Assembly: GCF_000739085.1 (NCBI RefSeq)
Contig: NZ_CP009110.1
Coordinates: 310,001-374,000 of the forward strand
Length of the DNA stretch: 64,000 nucleotides
Direction: 5' to 3'
Source of the DNA: Amycolatopsis methanolica 239
GTDB taxonomy: Bacteria > Actinomycetota > Actinomycetes > Mycobacteriales > Pseudonocardiaceae
Shown here piece after piece: positions 43,097-52,181 of this stretch. Positions within the stretch are counted from its first letter, which is position 1. The number at the start of each line of letters is the position of its first letter. The notes beneath the pieces are model-generated. The model was not told where the DNA came from. It saw nothing but the letters and a program-made list of their open reading frames with translations, and did not search any database. The translations under genes were made by a program, and so were the position numbers.

Positions 43097-45816
43097 GCCT
43101 GGTGCTCCGGCCGGTCGAAGGGGATCATCACCTCGGGCGAGACGTGCGTGCTTCGGTCGAAGAACAGCGCCCGGCCCGGCCGCGGCGACCAGTGCACGAC
43201 CTGCCCGGCCGCGAACTGGCTCAGCTCCGCGCCCTGCACGTCCAGCGCCGCCCACGCGCCGATGTCGTCGGTGCCTGCGAACCCGAGCGTGTCCTTCAGC
43301 CGCGCCGTGCTGCGCCACCACCCGATGGTGTGAGTGCCCTTTCCGGGGCCCTGCTTGAGAACCACCCGGAAGTGGTCCAGCCCGCTCTTGAGCTGACCGG
43401 GTTGCTTCTGCTCCAGGATCGGCAGCGCCGCGTCGACGCCGTACAGCAGCAGGATCCGAGCGTGCTCGGGCGGCTCCTCGGCGAGCTTGGCCATGTGCTC
43501 GCCCAGCTCGACGTCGCTCAACCGCACCACGCGGTGCCCGTCCGACTCCAGCCCGTCGGCCAGCTCGCCGACCGCGGACGCGCACCGGTCGACGAGGCAC
43601 GCCACCAGGAACTCCACCTCGTGCGGCGGGTACTGCTTCGCCAGCGACCGGGCGGCCGCGTCCATGATGGACAGTGCCTCGGCGATCGCGGTGCCCATGA
43701 TCGCCAGGTTGCGGCCGGGCGCCCCGGTCAGCTCCACCGCGCACGCCGTGTCGTCGACGTCGATCGACTGGCCCAGCAGCGCCCGCGGCGGCCCGCCCGG
43801 GGTGAGCCCGGCGAACGCGGCCGAGTGCTCCAGCACCGGCGAGTGCGCGCCGTCGAACAGCCGCGGCCGCTGGTGCTCCTGGGCGTAGCGCTCCCACAGT
43901 TCCCGTTGCAGCGACGAGAAGATGTCCTTGCTGCTGGCGTCCGGCACGTGCGCGAGCTGGTTGCCGTGCGCGACCCCGGAGTCGTGGTTGACCACCGCGT
44001 GCCACTTCGGGGCGGCGACGGCCGCGTTGTTGGTCTCGGCCAGCACGCGCCGCGCCTTGGGCATGGCGATGCGCAGCGTGCACTGCTCGAACACCGCGGG
44101 CTTGCCCCAGAACGCGTCGATGCCCGCGATGTCCTGGCTCGCCAGGATCAGGTGGATGCCCTGGGCGCGGCCACGGCGGGCGATGTCCTCCAGCAGCGCG
44201 GTCGCCTGGTTGGTGACGCCGTCGCGGCCCGCGAACAGGTACTGGAACTCGTCGATCACCGCGACGATCCGCGGCCAGTGCCCATCCGGGTCCTGCTGGC
44301 GCAGCCCCGCCAGGTCGGTGACCTCGTGCTCCTTGGCGGCCGCCGACCGGCGGCGCAGCTCGTCGGCGAGGAACCGCAGCAACGCCAGGCCGAACTCGCG
44401 GTCGGTGTTGACGTTGACCCCGATCAGGCGCGCGTGCGGCAGCCAGCTCGCGTCCCGGCGGCCCGGCGCGAGCCCGGCGAAGGACACGCCCTCCTTGAAG
44501 TCCAGCAGGTACAGCGCGAGCTCGTCCGGCGGGTAGCGCGCGGCGAGGCTGCCGAGCAGGGCGTAGAGGAAGTTCGTCTTGCCCGAGCCGCTCGGGCCGC
44601 CGATCAGCGCGTGCGGGCTGGCGTCGCCGATGACGACCTCGACCGGATCGCCCTCGAAGAACCCGACCGGCGCCCGCAGTTCACGCGCGGAGTTCTCCTG
44701 GCCCAGCTCGGCGGGCAGCAGGTCGCGGAACGACCGCGGCCCGCCCTGCTTCTCCACGATCGCGTCGGCCAGCCTGCTCGCCGCGGCGCTGACCTCGGCC
44801 GACGGGACCGGCGGGTCCAGGTCGACGACGAGGTTGGGCCCGGTCATGCTGGTTGCCGCGTGGTGCTCGTCGAGCATCCGGATGTTCTCGAACGCGCCGC
44901 CGAGGATCGTCGGGATGTCGACGGTGATCAGCGAGATCCCGGCGGCCAGCGCGGCGCCGGCGATGCGCTTGAGCTCCCGCAGCGGTTCCGGCGCCCACGT
45001 CTCGCCGTTGCCGAACAACACGACGATCCGCCACGGCTCGACGCGCTGCCCGAGCTGGTCGCGCAGGCCGCGCAGCGACGTGTGGCCGGCCTGCATGGTG
45101 TGCGCGTGGATGCGGCGGATGTGCCCGGTCACCTCGTCGAGCAGCACGCCGAGCTGGTCCGGGTCGTACAGCGTCACGGCGGACGTGCGGGACAGCGGGT
45201 ACAGGCTCGGCAGCACGGCGGTCAGCTGCGCGACGTCCCACAGGTGGATCCGCACCGAGCCCAGCTCCATCGTGCTGAGCACGCGCAGCAGCAGACCCTC
45301 GATGAGCGATTCGACGGCCGCCCGGCCGCGGACGGCCGTGGTGATCGCCAGGTGCGAGTCGTCCAGCAGCGGCACCATCACCGGGAACGGGCCGGAGTCA
45401 TCCATTGTGGACGAGCCGATGCGCCACAGCGGCGGCGGTTTCAGCGGCTCCCGGCCCGGACGGCCGAGCCACGCGCTGGGCGGCAGGCTCGCCGGCCCCG
45501 GCGCGACGCGCGCGACCAGGTCCCGCAGCCGCGCGGGCACCGTCGCCGCGTCGGTGTAGAACGCGGCGTGCTGCGCGTTGAGCTTGTCCCGCACCCCCGC
45601 CATCACCGGGCTGCGGAGCGCGGCGGTGAGCTCCTCGTCCCCGGCCGCGTTGTCGATGCCGACGCGCACGATCTGCTGTTCCAGCTGGAGCCGGGCCAGC
45701 TCGGTCTCGGCGATCTGGCGGCCCGCCTGCGCGGCGCCGAGCACCATGCCGAGCTTCTCGCGCATGGTGCCCAGGGCCGTCACGACCCGACGTTTCTGCT
45801 CGTTGGCCTTCGCCAT
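43093..45816 (-). CDS. Cytosolic FtsK/SpoIIIE (EccC-like) ATPase
   Basis: 907 aa with no membrane segment. Residues 1-100 are helical; about 140-340 form an N-terminal alpha/beta domain; the active FtsK/SpoIIIE ATPase has Walker A GGPSGSGKT (406-414), Walker B VAVIDEF (518-524) and sensor ILASQD (558-563). A third region (about 690-900, GAPGRNLAIMGTAIAEA) keeps the fold but lacks the Walker Lys. Stacked active and degenerate ATPases resemble EccC of type VII secretion, but no EccB/D/E or mycosin gene is near. It starts 7 bp after a small helical protein gene. Confidence 0.8.
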   Translation of the reverse strand: MAKANEQKRRVVTALGTMREKLGMVLGAAQAGRQIAETELARLQLEQQIVRVGIDNAAGDEELTAALRSPVMAGVRDKLNAQHAAFYTDAATVPARLRDLVARVAPGPASLPPSAWLGRPGREPLKPPPLWRIGSSTMDDSGPFPVMVPLLDDSHLAITTAVRGRAAVESLIEGLLLRVLSTMELGSVRIHLWDVAQLTAVLPSLYPLSRTSAVTLYDPDQLGVLLDEVTGHIRRIHAHTMQAGHTSLRGLRDQLGQRVEPWRIVVLFGNGETWAPEPLRELKRIAGAALAAGISLITVDIPTILGGAFENIRMLDEHHAATSMTGPNLVVDLDPPVPSAEVSAAASRLADAIVEKQGGPRSFRDLLPAELGQENSARELRAPVGFFEGDPVEVVIGDASPHALIGGPSGSGKTNFLYALLGSLAARYPPDELALYLLDFKEGVSFAGLAPGRRDASWLPHARLIGVNVNTDREFGLALLRFLADELRRRSAAAKEHEVTDLAGLRQQDPDGHWPRIVAVIDEFQYLFAGRDGVTNQATALLEDIARRGRAQGIHLILASQDIAGIDAFWGKPAVFEQCTLRIAMPKARRVLAETNNAAVAAPKWHAVVNHDSGVAHGNQLAHVPDASSKDIFSSLQRELWERYAQEHQRPRLFDGAHSPVLEHSAAFAGLTPGGPPRALLGQSIDVDDTACAVELTGAPGRNLAIMGTAIAEALSIMDAAARSLAKQYPPHEVEFLVACLVDRCASAVGELADGLESDGHRVVRLSDVELGEHMAKLAEEPPEHARILLLYGVDAALPILEQKQPGQLKSGLDHFRVVLKQGPGKGTHTIGWWRSTARLKDTLGFAGTDDIGAWAALDVQGAELSQFAAGQVVHWSPRPGRALFFDRSTHVSPEVMIPFDRPEHQA

Positions 45817-45823
45817 CGCGCGC

Positions 45824-46072
45824 CTACAGCCGGGCCAGGTAGGTGTTCACCAGATCGTCGGCGGCGCGCAGCCGGTCGGCGTCCTTACCGAGCCGGTCGA
45901 CCGCCGCCGCCAGCTCCGGCGGCACCCACGCGTCGGCCTGTTCATGGGCGTTCACGATCACTTCGCGCGCTTCGTCCAACAGCTCCACCGCACGGTTGGT
46001 GTGTTCGCTTGCCTCGGCCAGTTTCGCACGGAACGCGGTCAGCTGCGCCTGCAGTTCGGGGAGCGAGAACAT
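45824..46072 (-). CDS. Small helical protein ending in YLARL
   Basis: 82 aa, two predicted helices (LQAQLTAFRAKLAEASEHTNRAVELLDEA and PPELAAAVDRLGKDADRLRAADDLV). It lacks a WXG motif but has the helical-hairpin size of ESX substrates. It ends VNTYLARL, close to the SYAARL end of the gene before it. Start directly follows the previous stop with no gap. Confidence 0.75.
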   Translation of the reverse strand: MFSLPELQAQLTAFRAKLAEASEHTNRAVELLDEAREVIVNAHEQADAWVPPELAAAVDRLGKDADRLRAADDLVNTYLARL

Positions 46073-46333
46073 CTAGAGGCGGGCGGCGTACGACTCGGCC
46101 GACGACACCGCGGCCTGGATCGTGTTCTGCTGACCGCTGATGCCCTGCAACGCCTCGGCGAGCATGCTGTTCGCCTGGGTCACCTCCGGCTGCGTGCTTC
46201 CCGAGGTGACCTGGCCCAGGATCTGCTGGGCCTCCTCGAGTGCCTGAGCGGCCTGCTGGAGGGCTGCGACGCTGGCGTTGCACTTCTCGTTCGCCATCGC
46301 GATCCCAGCGCGGATCTCTTCCACTCCGGCCAT
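46073..46333 (-). CDS. Small helical protein ending in YAARL
   Basis: 86 aa, helical-hairpin type: VEEIRAGIAMANEKCNASVAALQQAAQALEEAQQIL and PEVTQANSMLAEALQGISGQ, ending AESYAARL. First gene of the four-gene FtsK-like operon. With its neighbour it resembles a paired WXG100-like substrate set, but without the WXG turn. Confidence 0.75.
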   Translation of the reverse strand: MAGVEEIRAGIAMANEKCNASVAALQQAAQALEEAQQILGQVTSGSTQPEVTQANSMLAEALQGISGQQNTIQAAVSSAESYAARL

Positions 46334-46362
46334 AGTGACGCGGGTTCTCCTCGAGCTAGCGG

Positions 46363-46391
46363 TTAGTACGGCCGCGTGCGCGGCCTGTCAA
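46363..46391 (-). promoter_or_regulatory. Housekeeping-type promoter of the FtsK-like operon
   Basis: On the minus strand TTGACA (46386-46391), 17-bp spacer, TACTAA (46363-46368): a near-consensus HrdB-type promoter 30 bp before the first gene's start. It suggests constitutive expression. A GAGGAG at about 46348-46353 is the likely RBS. Confidence 0.7.
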
Positions 46392-46493
46392 CAAACTATC
46401 GGTAGAGCGGACCGGAGCATGAGCCTGGTCACTGGTGCATCCGGGTGAAGCGCGGAGCCGGTTCACACGGCCGTGTGCGCCCTCGAACGCAAA

Positions 46494-46522
46494 ACGCCGG
46501 GCCCCTGTGGGGTGCCCGGCGT
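46494..46522 (-). terminator. Intrinsic terminator of tRNA-Ser(GGA)
   Basis: ACGCCGGGC (46494-46502) pairs with GCCCGGCGT (46514-46522); on the minus strand the stem is followed by TTTT. It sits 11 bp beyond the tRNA 3' end. Confidence 0.85.
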
Positions 46523-46533
46523 CGTGCGAAGAG

Positions 46534-46620
46534 CGGAGGATACGGGATTCGAACCCGTGAGGGCTGTTACACCCAACACGATTTCCAATCGTGCGCCTTA
46601 GGCCGCTCGGCCAATCCTCC
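46534..46620 (-). tRNA. tRNA-Ser (anticodon GGA)
   Basis: 87 nt class II tRNA: acceptor GGAGGAT/ATCCTCC, anticodon loop TTGGAAA giving anticodon GGA, long variable arm, T-loop GGTTCGAATCC. CCA not encoded. Confidence 0.95.
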
Positions 46621-46656
46621 GCTGAGAAGGGTACAGCAGGCCTTGACGCGCTCCGC

Positions 46657-47326
46657 CTAGACCCGCTTCTGGCAGGTGTCGGCCCCGTAGACCCGGCCGG
46701 TGAAGTGCGCGTCCAGGACCTCGAACCCGGCGGCCTCCAGCATCGGCTCGAGCAGCCACCGGAAGGTGCTGTGCTCGGTCCGCACGTGTTCGGCCAGGCC
46801 GTCGGGTGTAGCCGGTCGCGGGATCGGTGGCCGCGTGGCCGAACCAGTCCCGCAGGACCGTTTCCGTCTCACCCGGCTGGAAGTCGTAGATCAGGTCCCG
46901 CAGCCGGAGCAGCCCGCCCGGCCGGAGCATCCCGGCGATGCGGTGCAGCGCGATCGCCTTCCAGAAGTCCGGCAGCTGGTGCAGCGCGTGCCGCGTGAAC
47001 ACCGCGTCCGCCGGCTCGCCCCGGTGCTCGTAGCTGAGGAACCCGGCCTGGACGCACTCGACGTTCGGCAGCCCGGCGGACCGGATCACGGCGAGCATCG
47101 CCGGTGACACGTCGACCGCCTTCACCCGGTCGAACCGCTTCGCGGCGGCGATGGCGAAGCGGCCGGTGCCCGCCCCCAGGTCGACGACGGTGCGGCCGTC
47201 CAGCAGGGCGAGGTCCTCCGACGGGTCCGGCCGGCCCTGCTTGCGGTCGAAACCGGCGACGAAGCCGGGGTCGAGGTGTTCGGGCCCGGCATGGGCGAGC
47301 TCGTCGAGCATGCACGGTCCGGTCAT
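46657..47326 (-). pseudogene. SAM-dependent class I methyltransferase, frameshifted
   Basis: From ATG 47326 the protein has motif I VVDLGAGTGRFAIAAA, AVDVSPAML, HALHQLPDFWKAIALHRIAG and MLRPGGLLRLRDLI, then loses homology near 46812 (GYT). The continuation (DGLAEHVRTEHSTFRWLLEP, AGFEVLDAHFTG) is in another frame to the TAG at 46657. The shift fits one inserted or two lost bases in a C-rich run (ACCCGAC). Joined length is about 222 residues. It may be a pseudogene or a sequencing error. Confidence 0.75.
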
Positions 47327-47359
47327 GCTCCGATTGTGTCGGCCGTGGCCAGCGGTTTT

Positions 47360-47587
47360 TCAGGCCGCTTCGGGCGGGGCGGCGAGGATCTCGCGGCCTG
47401 CCTCGGTCAGCCGCACGCCCACCCGCTGGCCCGGCAGGCCGGGCCGCGACGGGCACACGAACCCGGCGTGCGCGAGCAGGTGGGCCGTGACCTGGTCGCA
47501 GCAGGGGACGCCGTCGATGAACAGGTCCGGCTCCGAGCTGCACGTCATCTCCGCGCGGCAGGCGCTCACCGCACGCAGCATCGCCAT
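47360..47587 (-). CDS. Small cysteine-containing hypothetical protein
   Basis: 75 aa. MTCSSEPDLFIDGVPCCDQVTAHLLAHAGFV is followed by GVRLTEAGREILAAP, which looks like a small winged-helix-like end. Several cysteines may bind metal. No good RBS is visible; ATG 47539 is an alternative start. It follows the lipase gene on the same strand by 45 bp. Confidence 0.55.
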   Translation of the reverse strand: MAMLRAVSACRAEMTCSSEPDLFIDGVPCCDQVTAHLLAHAGFVCPSRPGLPGQRVGVRLTEAGREILAAPPEAA

Positions 47588-47632
47588 CGCGCGGCGGGAG
47601 AGGGTTTCGTCGTTGTTCCATCGTCGCCCCCG

Positions 47633-48397
47633 TCAGGCCGACCGGGTGAATGTCTCCCCGTCGTCGTCCGGAGCGGCGACGGGCGCGGACAGCGCGCAGA
47701 TCTCCTCCACGACCTGGCGGTGCGCGGCGAGCGCCAGGTGACCGACCCCGGGCAGCACCACGTTGCGGACGTCGAGGTCGGGGTGTTCGATCCGGCCGTG
47801 GCGGCTGGGCAGCACCAGCTCGTCGCCGTCGCTGGAGAACGTGACGAACTTCGTCGCGCAGTCCGGCGCCGGCCGGTCCAGCTCGGCCAGCAGGTCGCTG
47901 CCCGGGCGCAGCTGGCGCGCCAACGGGATCGGCGAGAACAACCAGGCCGCGACGGTGCCGCCGTGCGGCGTGCCGACGGTGACCACGGTGTCGACCCGCT
48001 CGTGCCCGCCGAGCCGCTGCACGTAGTACCGGGCGATGAGGCCGCCAAGGCTGTGCCCGACCAGGTCGAGCTTCGCGGCGCCGGTGACCTCGCACAGCTG
48101 TTCGATCTGCTCGGCCAGCCGCGCGGCGGCGGACCGGACGTCCCGCAGGAGCAGGCTGTAGCTGAACGAGACGACCGGCCCGGCGCCGCAGCGGTCGAGC
48201 GCGAGCTTCAGGTCGGTGAAGATCGCGGTGTTGTCGGCCAGGCCGGGCAGCACCACCAGCGGGCGGCCCGGCACCGGCGCCGGCGCATTCCGGCGGACGG
48301 GGTGGATCGCCCAGCGCCGGCCGATGCCCGCCGGGTACCGGACCGCGTGCGTCACCACACTCGCGATCTCACCCGCGATCGTACGCAGAACCGTCAT
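47633..48397 (-). CDS. Alpha/beta-hydrolase lipase
   Basis: 254 aa. VVLPGLADNTAIFTDLK, the nucleophile elbow GHSLGG, TVGTPHGG and PGVGHLALAAH with the catalytic His give the lipase/PGAP1-like pattern. No obvious signal peptide. Substrate likely an acyl ester; unknown in detail. Confidence 0.85.
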   Translation of the reverse strand: MTVLRTIAGEIASVVTHAVRYPAGIGRRWAIHPVRRNAPAPVPGRPLVVLPGLADNTAIFTDLKLALDRCGAGPVVSFSYSLLLRDVRSAAARLAEQIEQLCEVTGAAKLDLVGHSLGGLIARYYVQRLGGHERVDTVVTVGTPHGGTVAAWLFSPIPLARQLRPGSDLLAELDRPAPDCATKFVTFSSDGDELVLPSRHGRIEHPDLDVRNVVLPGVGHLALAAHRQVVEEICALSAPVAAPDDDGETFTRSA

Positions 48398-48500
48398 CGC
48401 ACACCTCCACGCCGAGGTGGTCGTTCCCTTGCTGCGAGGTTAGCCGTGGGTACCGACTTTTTCGTTTCGCCGCCCCGGTATCGGTTTCGTTTCGAACCGA

Positions 48501-48950
48501 TCAGTGGAACAGCGCGAGCTTCCCGGCGACCTCGCGGGCGGCCGCGAGCAGGGTGCGCACGGTGCCCAGGTAGGTCTTGGCTTCCGAGGGCAGGATGTGA
48601 CTGTCCCGGCTGGTGGGCATGTCCAGTTCCCCCGCCCGCTGGCGGAGCAGCTCGACCTGCGAGAACTGGTGCCCGAACTGGGCCGCCACGGCTGTGCCGA
48701 CCACCTGCTCCGGCGCGGACAGCGCGGGACGCAGGCCCTGCCGGGCGAGCAGGCCGGAGCCGATCAGCTGCGCGGCCTTGGCCGGCAGCAGGAACGCCGA
48801 GTCCGGCGACACCTCCGCGAGCCGCTCGGCCGAGGAGATGTGCCTGGCCGCGAGGTCCAGGAACGGCTGGCCGTTGGCGGCGGGCCCGCCGACGAGGTCG
48901 AGGTGCCCCGGCCCGCATCAGCTGGATGACGACGTCGTGCCCGTTGAGGC
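48501..48950 (-). pseudogene. C-terminal fragment of an unrecognised gene
   Basis: In the minus strand 105-135 residues look like real protein (HLDLVGGPAANGQPFLDLAA, VVGTAVAAQFGHQFSQVELL, ILPSEAKTYLGTVRTLLAA) but the frame hits a stop at 48918 and only a short piece (GHDVVIQLMRAG) continues in another frame before plus-strand homology begins. The 5' part is absent. It seems to be the cut end of a helical protein; family not recognised. Confidence 0.5.
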
Positions 48951-48969
48951 CGTCGCGAGGTCTCGGCGA

Positions 48970-50241
48970 GATGCATTCGAGGAGTTCATCACCGGGATCG
49001 GTTTCCCCCGGCAGCGCGTTTGGTGGGATGACCCGTCGGGATTTGCTGAGGCTGTCACCGCGAGCGGGCCGCTGATGAACATCGTGCCGCTCGTCGGGCA
49101 CGGTGCGTTGCGATTAGCGCGCACGGGATTGGCTGATGTCCATCTCGACCGGGCGGACCTGGAACGGCTGGCGGCGAGCTTGGGCAAATCGCTCGAGCTA
49201 GGCGCATTCGGTATGTCGTCCGGCCTCACTTACGTCCCCTCGAAGTTCGCAAGACCCGAGGAACTCGTGCGTCTGGGCCGGGTGCTGGCCGAGCACGGTG
49301 CCATGTACACGACCCATGCCAGGGCGACTCCCGGGACGGAGCCGTTCGGGGAGGCGATAGCCGTTTGCCGGGCTACCGGCGTGAAGCTGCAATTCTCGCA
49401 CGTGGCTCTGAACGACCCCAAGATGTGGAAACGGGCACCGGAGGTGGTCGCGCGGTTTCACGCGGCGGCGGACCGCGGGCTCGACGTCCGCTACGACGTG
49501 TATCCCTACCACGCTTCGGCATCGGCCCTCACGCAGTATTTGCCAGGGTGGTTGCGGGAGTCGGGGGAGACGGGCATTCGTGAACAGCTGTCATCGGGGC
49601 GCCTGTACGACCGGGCACCTCGCGAGCTGTCGCGGGGCCTCTTCGGCGCTATCCCCTGGGACTAAACCGTGTGGTGTTCTCGTTCGTGGATTCCGGGCGG
49701 CCGGAACTGGCGGGCCGGAGCGTGGCGCAGGCGGCAGAGGCCCTCGATACGGGCCCTGAGGAACTGTGTCTCGACCCCTGTGCCCGGTACGGCAACCGGG
49801 TTCAGGTCGCCTCTTTTAACGCGACGAAGCCGACGTCGAGTTCTTTCTCGCGGATCCGCTGTCGATCGTGGGTAGCGACGGCGTGCGATGACCGGGGACG
49901 CGCCGGGAAAACCGCACCCGCGCAACTTCGGTGCGCACGCACGTCTCATCGAACGCTACGTCCGCGCGCGGTCCGTGGTGGACCTCCCCACTGCCGTGCA
50001 CAAGAGCACCCTGGCCGCGGCGGAGCGGCTCGGCCTGATCGACCGCGGCCGCATCGCGGCAGGCGCGAAGGCGGACATCGCGGTGCTGGACCTGGCCGCG
50101 GTCAGGGAGAGGGCGACCTGGGCCGATCCGTGCCGCTACGCGAAGGGCGTGCGGCACGTCTGGATCAACGGCCGGCAGGGTGTGGCTGACGGGCGGACAA
50201 CCGGTGCCCGTGCTGGCCGGTTCCTGCTTCGCGGCCGGTGA
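48970..50241 (+). pseudogene. N-acyl-D-amino-acid deacylase (D-aminoacylase), decayed
   Basis: Homology begins mid-protein at DAFEEFITGIGFPR (48970); the first 100 or so residues are gone. Fragment 1 runs to a stop at 49665 (FGMSSGLTYVPSKFARPEELV, YDVYPYHASASALTQYLPGW); fragment 2 (VVFSFVDSGRPELAGRS) is in another frame from 49671; fragment 3 (KPHPRNFGAHARLIERYV, GRIAAGAKADIAVLDL) is in the first frame again to 50241. At least two frame changes plus the 5' deletion make it non-functional. The enzyme family frees D-amino acids from N-acyl forms. Confidence 0.8.
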
Positions 50242-50249
50242 TCGCGTGG

Positions 50250-51068
50250 TCAGGACTTCCGCGCTTCCAAGTCTGCGGAGACGGGGTTGGTCGCGATTTC
50301 CGCCGCCATGTCGATCAGGGTCTTGGCGACCTTCTTCACGTCCTGCATGGTGAAGCGGGAAGCCGGCCCGCTGACGCTGATCGCCGCGGGGAGGTGGGTG
50401 GCCAGGAGTGGCGCGGCGACGCACCGGCCGTCGATCTCGTTCTCGCCGTTGTCGACGGCGTATCCGACGCGCCGGACCTTCGCCAGTTCGTCCAGGTAGT
50501 CGTCGATCGAGGTGATCGTGTTGGCGGTCCGTGCGGGCAGGCCGGTGTTCTCCAGCAGCTGCCGGAGCCGGTCCTCGGGCAGGTGGGCCGCGATCGCCTT
50601 GCCGAGGGCGGTGCTGTGCAGGTAGTCGTGATCGCCGCGGGCCGCCGCCAGCCGGACGCCCCGGCGGCTTTCGACGATCTCGATGTAGATGATGCGGTCG
50701 CCGTCGAGGAGGCCGAGGTTCGCCGTCTCACCGAACTCGTCGCGCAGGCTCTCGAGCGTCGGCCGTGCCCGCTCGCGCAGGATCTCCAGGTGCCGTGACT
50801 GCATACCGACGAACCCGAGGCCCAGCCGGAACAGACCGTGTTCCTCGTCCCGCTCGACGTACCTGTGGTTCTCGAGCGTCCAGAGGTACCGGAACGCCGA
50901 GGACTTCGGCAGGCCCGTCGTCTGGGCGACCTCGTTGAGGGTGATCCCGTCGACGGACTCCTGCAGCAGGTTGAGGATCAGGCAAACCCGTTCCACCGCG
51001 CGGACGGAGTAATCGCGCTCCTCTCCCGACGGGCTGTCTTCAGGGTCTTGTTTCCGGCCGCGAGCCAC
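50250..51068 (-). CDS. IclR-family regulator
   Basis: 272 aa from GTG 51068 with GAGGAGG upstream. Winged helix: VERVCLILNLLQESVDGITLNEVAQTTGLPKSSAFRYL; GAF-like effector domain: LRLGLGFV, GVRLAAARGDHDYLHSTALGKAIAAHLPE. It appears intact although the D-amino-acid genes on both sides are broken. A GTGAAA-N13-TTTCAC inverted repeat in its upstream region is a likely operator. Confidence 0.9.
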   Translation of the reverse strand: MARGRKQDPEDSPSGEERDYSVRAVERVCLILNLLQESVDGITLNEVAQTTGLPKSSAFRYLWTLENHRYVERDEEHGLFRLGLGFVGMQSRHLEILRERARPTLESLRDEFGETANLGLLDGDRIIYIEIVESRRGVRLAAARGDHDYLHSTALGKAIAAHLPEDRLRQLLENTGLPARTANTITSIDDYLDELAKVRRVGYAVDNGENEIDGRCVAAPLLATHLPAAISVSGPASRFTMQDVKKVAKTLIDMAAEIATNPVSADLEARKS

Positions 51069-51206
51069 GGCTCCTCCTCGTTTCGGCGGGCGATGTCGAG
51101 GTTTCAGATCTTAGTCGGGTTCGAATTCGCTTGTCGGGGGGCCACGCGTGGTGGCGGGACGGTGGAGAACGCCCCTTGACGCTGGGCGCGGTCAGTCCTA
51201 CCGTGG

Positions 51207-51231
51207 GTGAAAGATAAACTGTAAGTTTCAC
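51207..51231. promoter_or_regulatory. Inverted repeat, probable IclR operator
   Basis: GTGAAA (51207-51212) and TTTCAC (51226-51231) with 13 bp between; an inner AAACT-GTA-AGTTT shares the same centre region. It lies in the AT-richest stretch between the IclR gene and the aminotransferase remnant. Confidence 0.6.
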
Positions 51232-51242
51232 TCAATAAAACG

Positions 51243-51614
51243 GTGCCGGAGCTGATTCTCGACCGGGCCCGGCCGCAGGAGGGATTCGTCGATGTCCAGT
51301 GACTCTGCTCGGCCAAGGCCCCAACTTCCTGGGCCACGCCCCGGAACAGGTCGTCGACGCCGTCGCGGAAGCGTGCCCGGGTGGGGTGATCTACGGCGGA
51401 CAGCACGAGCTCGAGGTGCGCGCGTCCGAATTGGTGTGCCGTGCGCTCGGCTGGGCCGACATGGTCCGCTTCGGCGTGTCCGGGACGGAATCCGTGCAGG
51501 GTGCACTCCGGCTCGCTCGCGGCGCGACGGGACGGACCAAGGTCGTCCGCGCACTGGCTGGGCGCGAAAGCCTGATGAGCCGGCTCGGCACCGGGGAGGT
51601 GAACCACTCGGGCG
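51243..51614 (+). pseudogene. Class III (HemL-like) aminotransferase, truncated and frameshifted
   Basis: A short start (VPELILDRARPQEGFVDV) and then, in another frame from 51299, VTLLGQGPNFLGHAPEQVVDAV, YGGQHELEVRASELVCRALGWADMVRFGVSGTESVQGALRLARGATG. These are the first 100 residues of glutamate-1-semialdehyde-aminotransferase-like enzymes, including the PLP phosphate loop SGTESV. The catalytic Lys half of the protein is missing: the frame runs directly into the end of another gene. Confidence 0.75.
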
Positions 51615-52181
51615 GGGCTGGCGGACCGGGTGCTGGCGCGGCATGCCGTGGCCGGTGAGTTCGTCGTGACCGCCGGGGGCGCGCAGTACCCCGAACTGGT
51701 CGCCGCCGAGCTGGACCGGAGCTGGCGGACCGGCCGTCCGATCCGCGTCGTCCTGCGGAGTGGGTGCTACGTCACGCACGACGCGCTGGGCTACGAGCAG
51801 TACCGGCGGCTGCTGGCGACGGAGTACTCCGTGATGCCGTTGCGGTCCAGCCTGGAACTGTGGTCGCGGGTGCTGTCCACACCGGAACCGGATCTGGCCA
51901 TTGTGGACTCCGGCAAGCGGGACGCCGGGATGAACTCCGGATTTCCGGTTCCGCTGCACCGGATCCGTCGTGGCGGGACGTCCCTGGAGGCGCCGCCTCC
52001 CGGCGAGGTGGTGGCGATGAACGACCAGCACGCCTACTTCCGCGGCGAGAACGATCTCGCGGTCGGCGACCGCATCGGGTTCGGCAACTCGCACCCGTGC
52101 GCGACGTGGGACAAATGGCGGGTGGTGCCGATCGTCGACGATGGGTACGCGCTCACCGGGGTCGCGCAAACCCTGTTCTGA
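51609..52181 (+). pseudogene. C-terminal part of a D-serine deaminase/D-threonine aldolase-type enzyme
   Basis: About 185 residues: GEFVVTAGGAQYPELVAAELD, VVLRSGCYVTHDALGYEQY, VVAMNDQHAYF and GFGNSHPCATWDKWRVVPIVDD. The last block with His-Cys metal ligands is the C-terminal domain of DSD1-like amino acid deaminases. The N-terminal PLP barrel is missing; a deletion joins it to the aminotransferase remnant. An ATG at 51672 region could allow translation but not activity. Confidence 0.75.

Noticed and set aside
51104-52169. Long minus-strand frames over the aminotransferase and deaminase remnants
   Set aside because: They are His/Arg/Pro-rich shadows; the plus strand carries clear family motifs.
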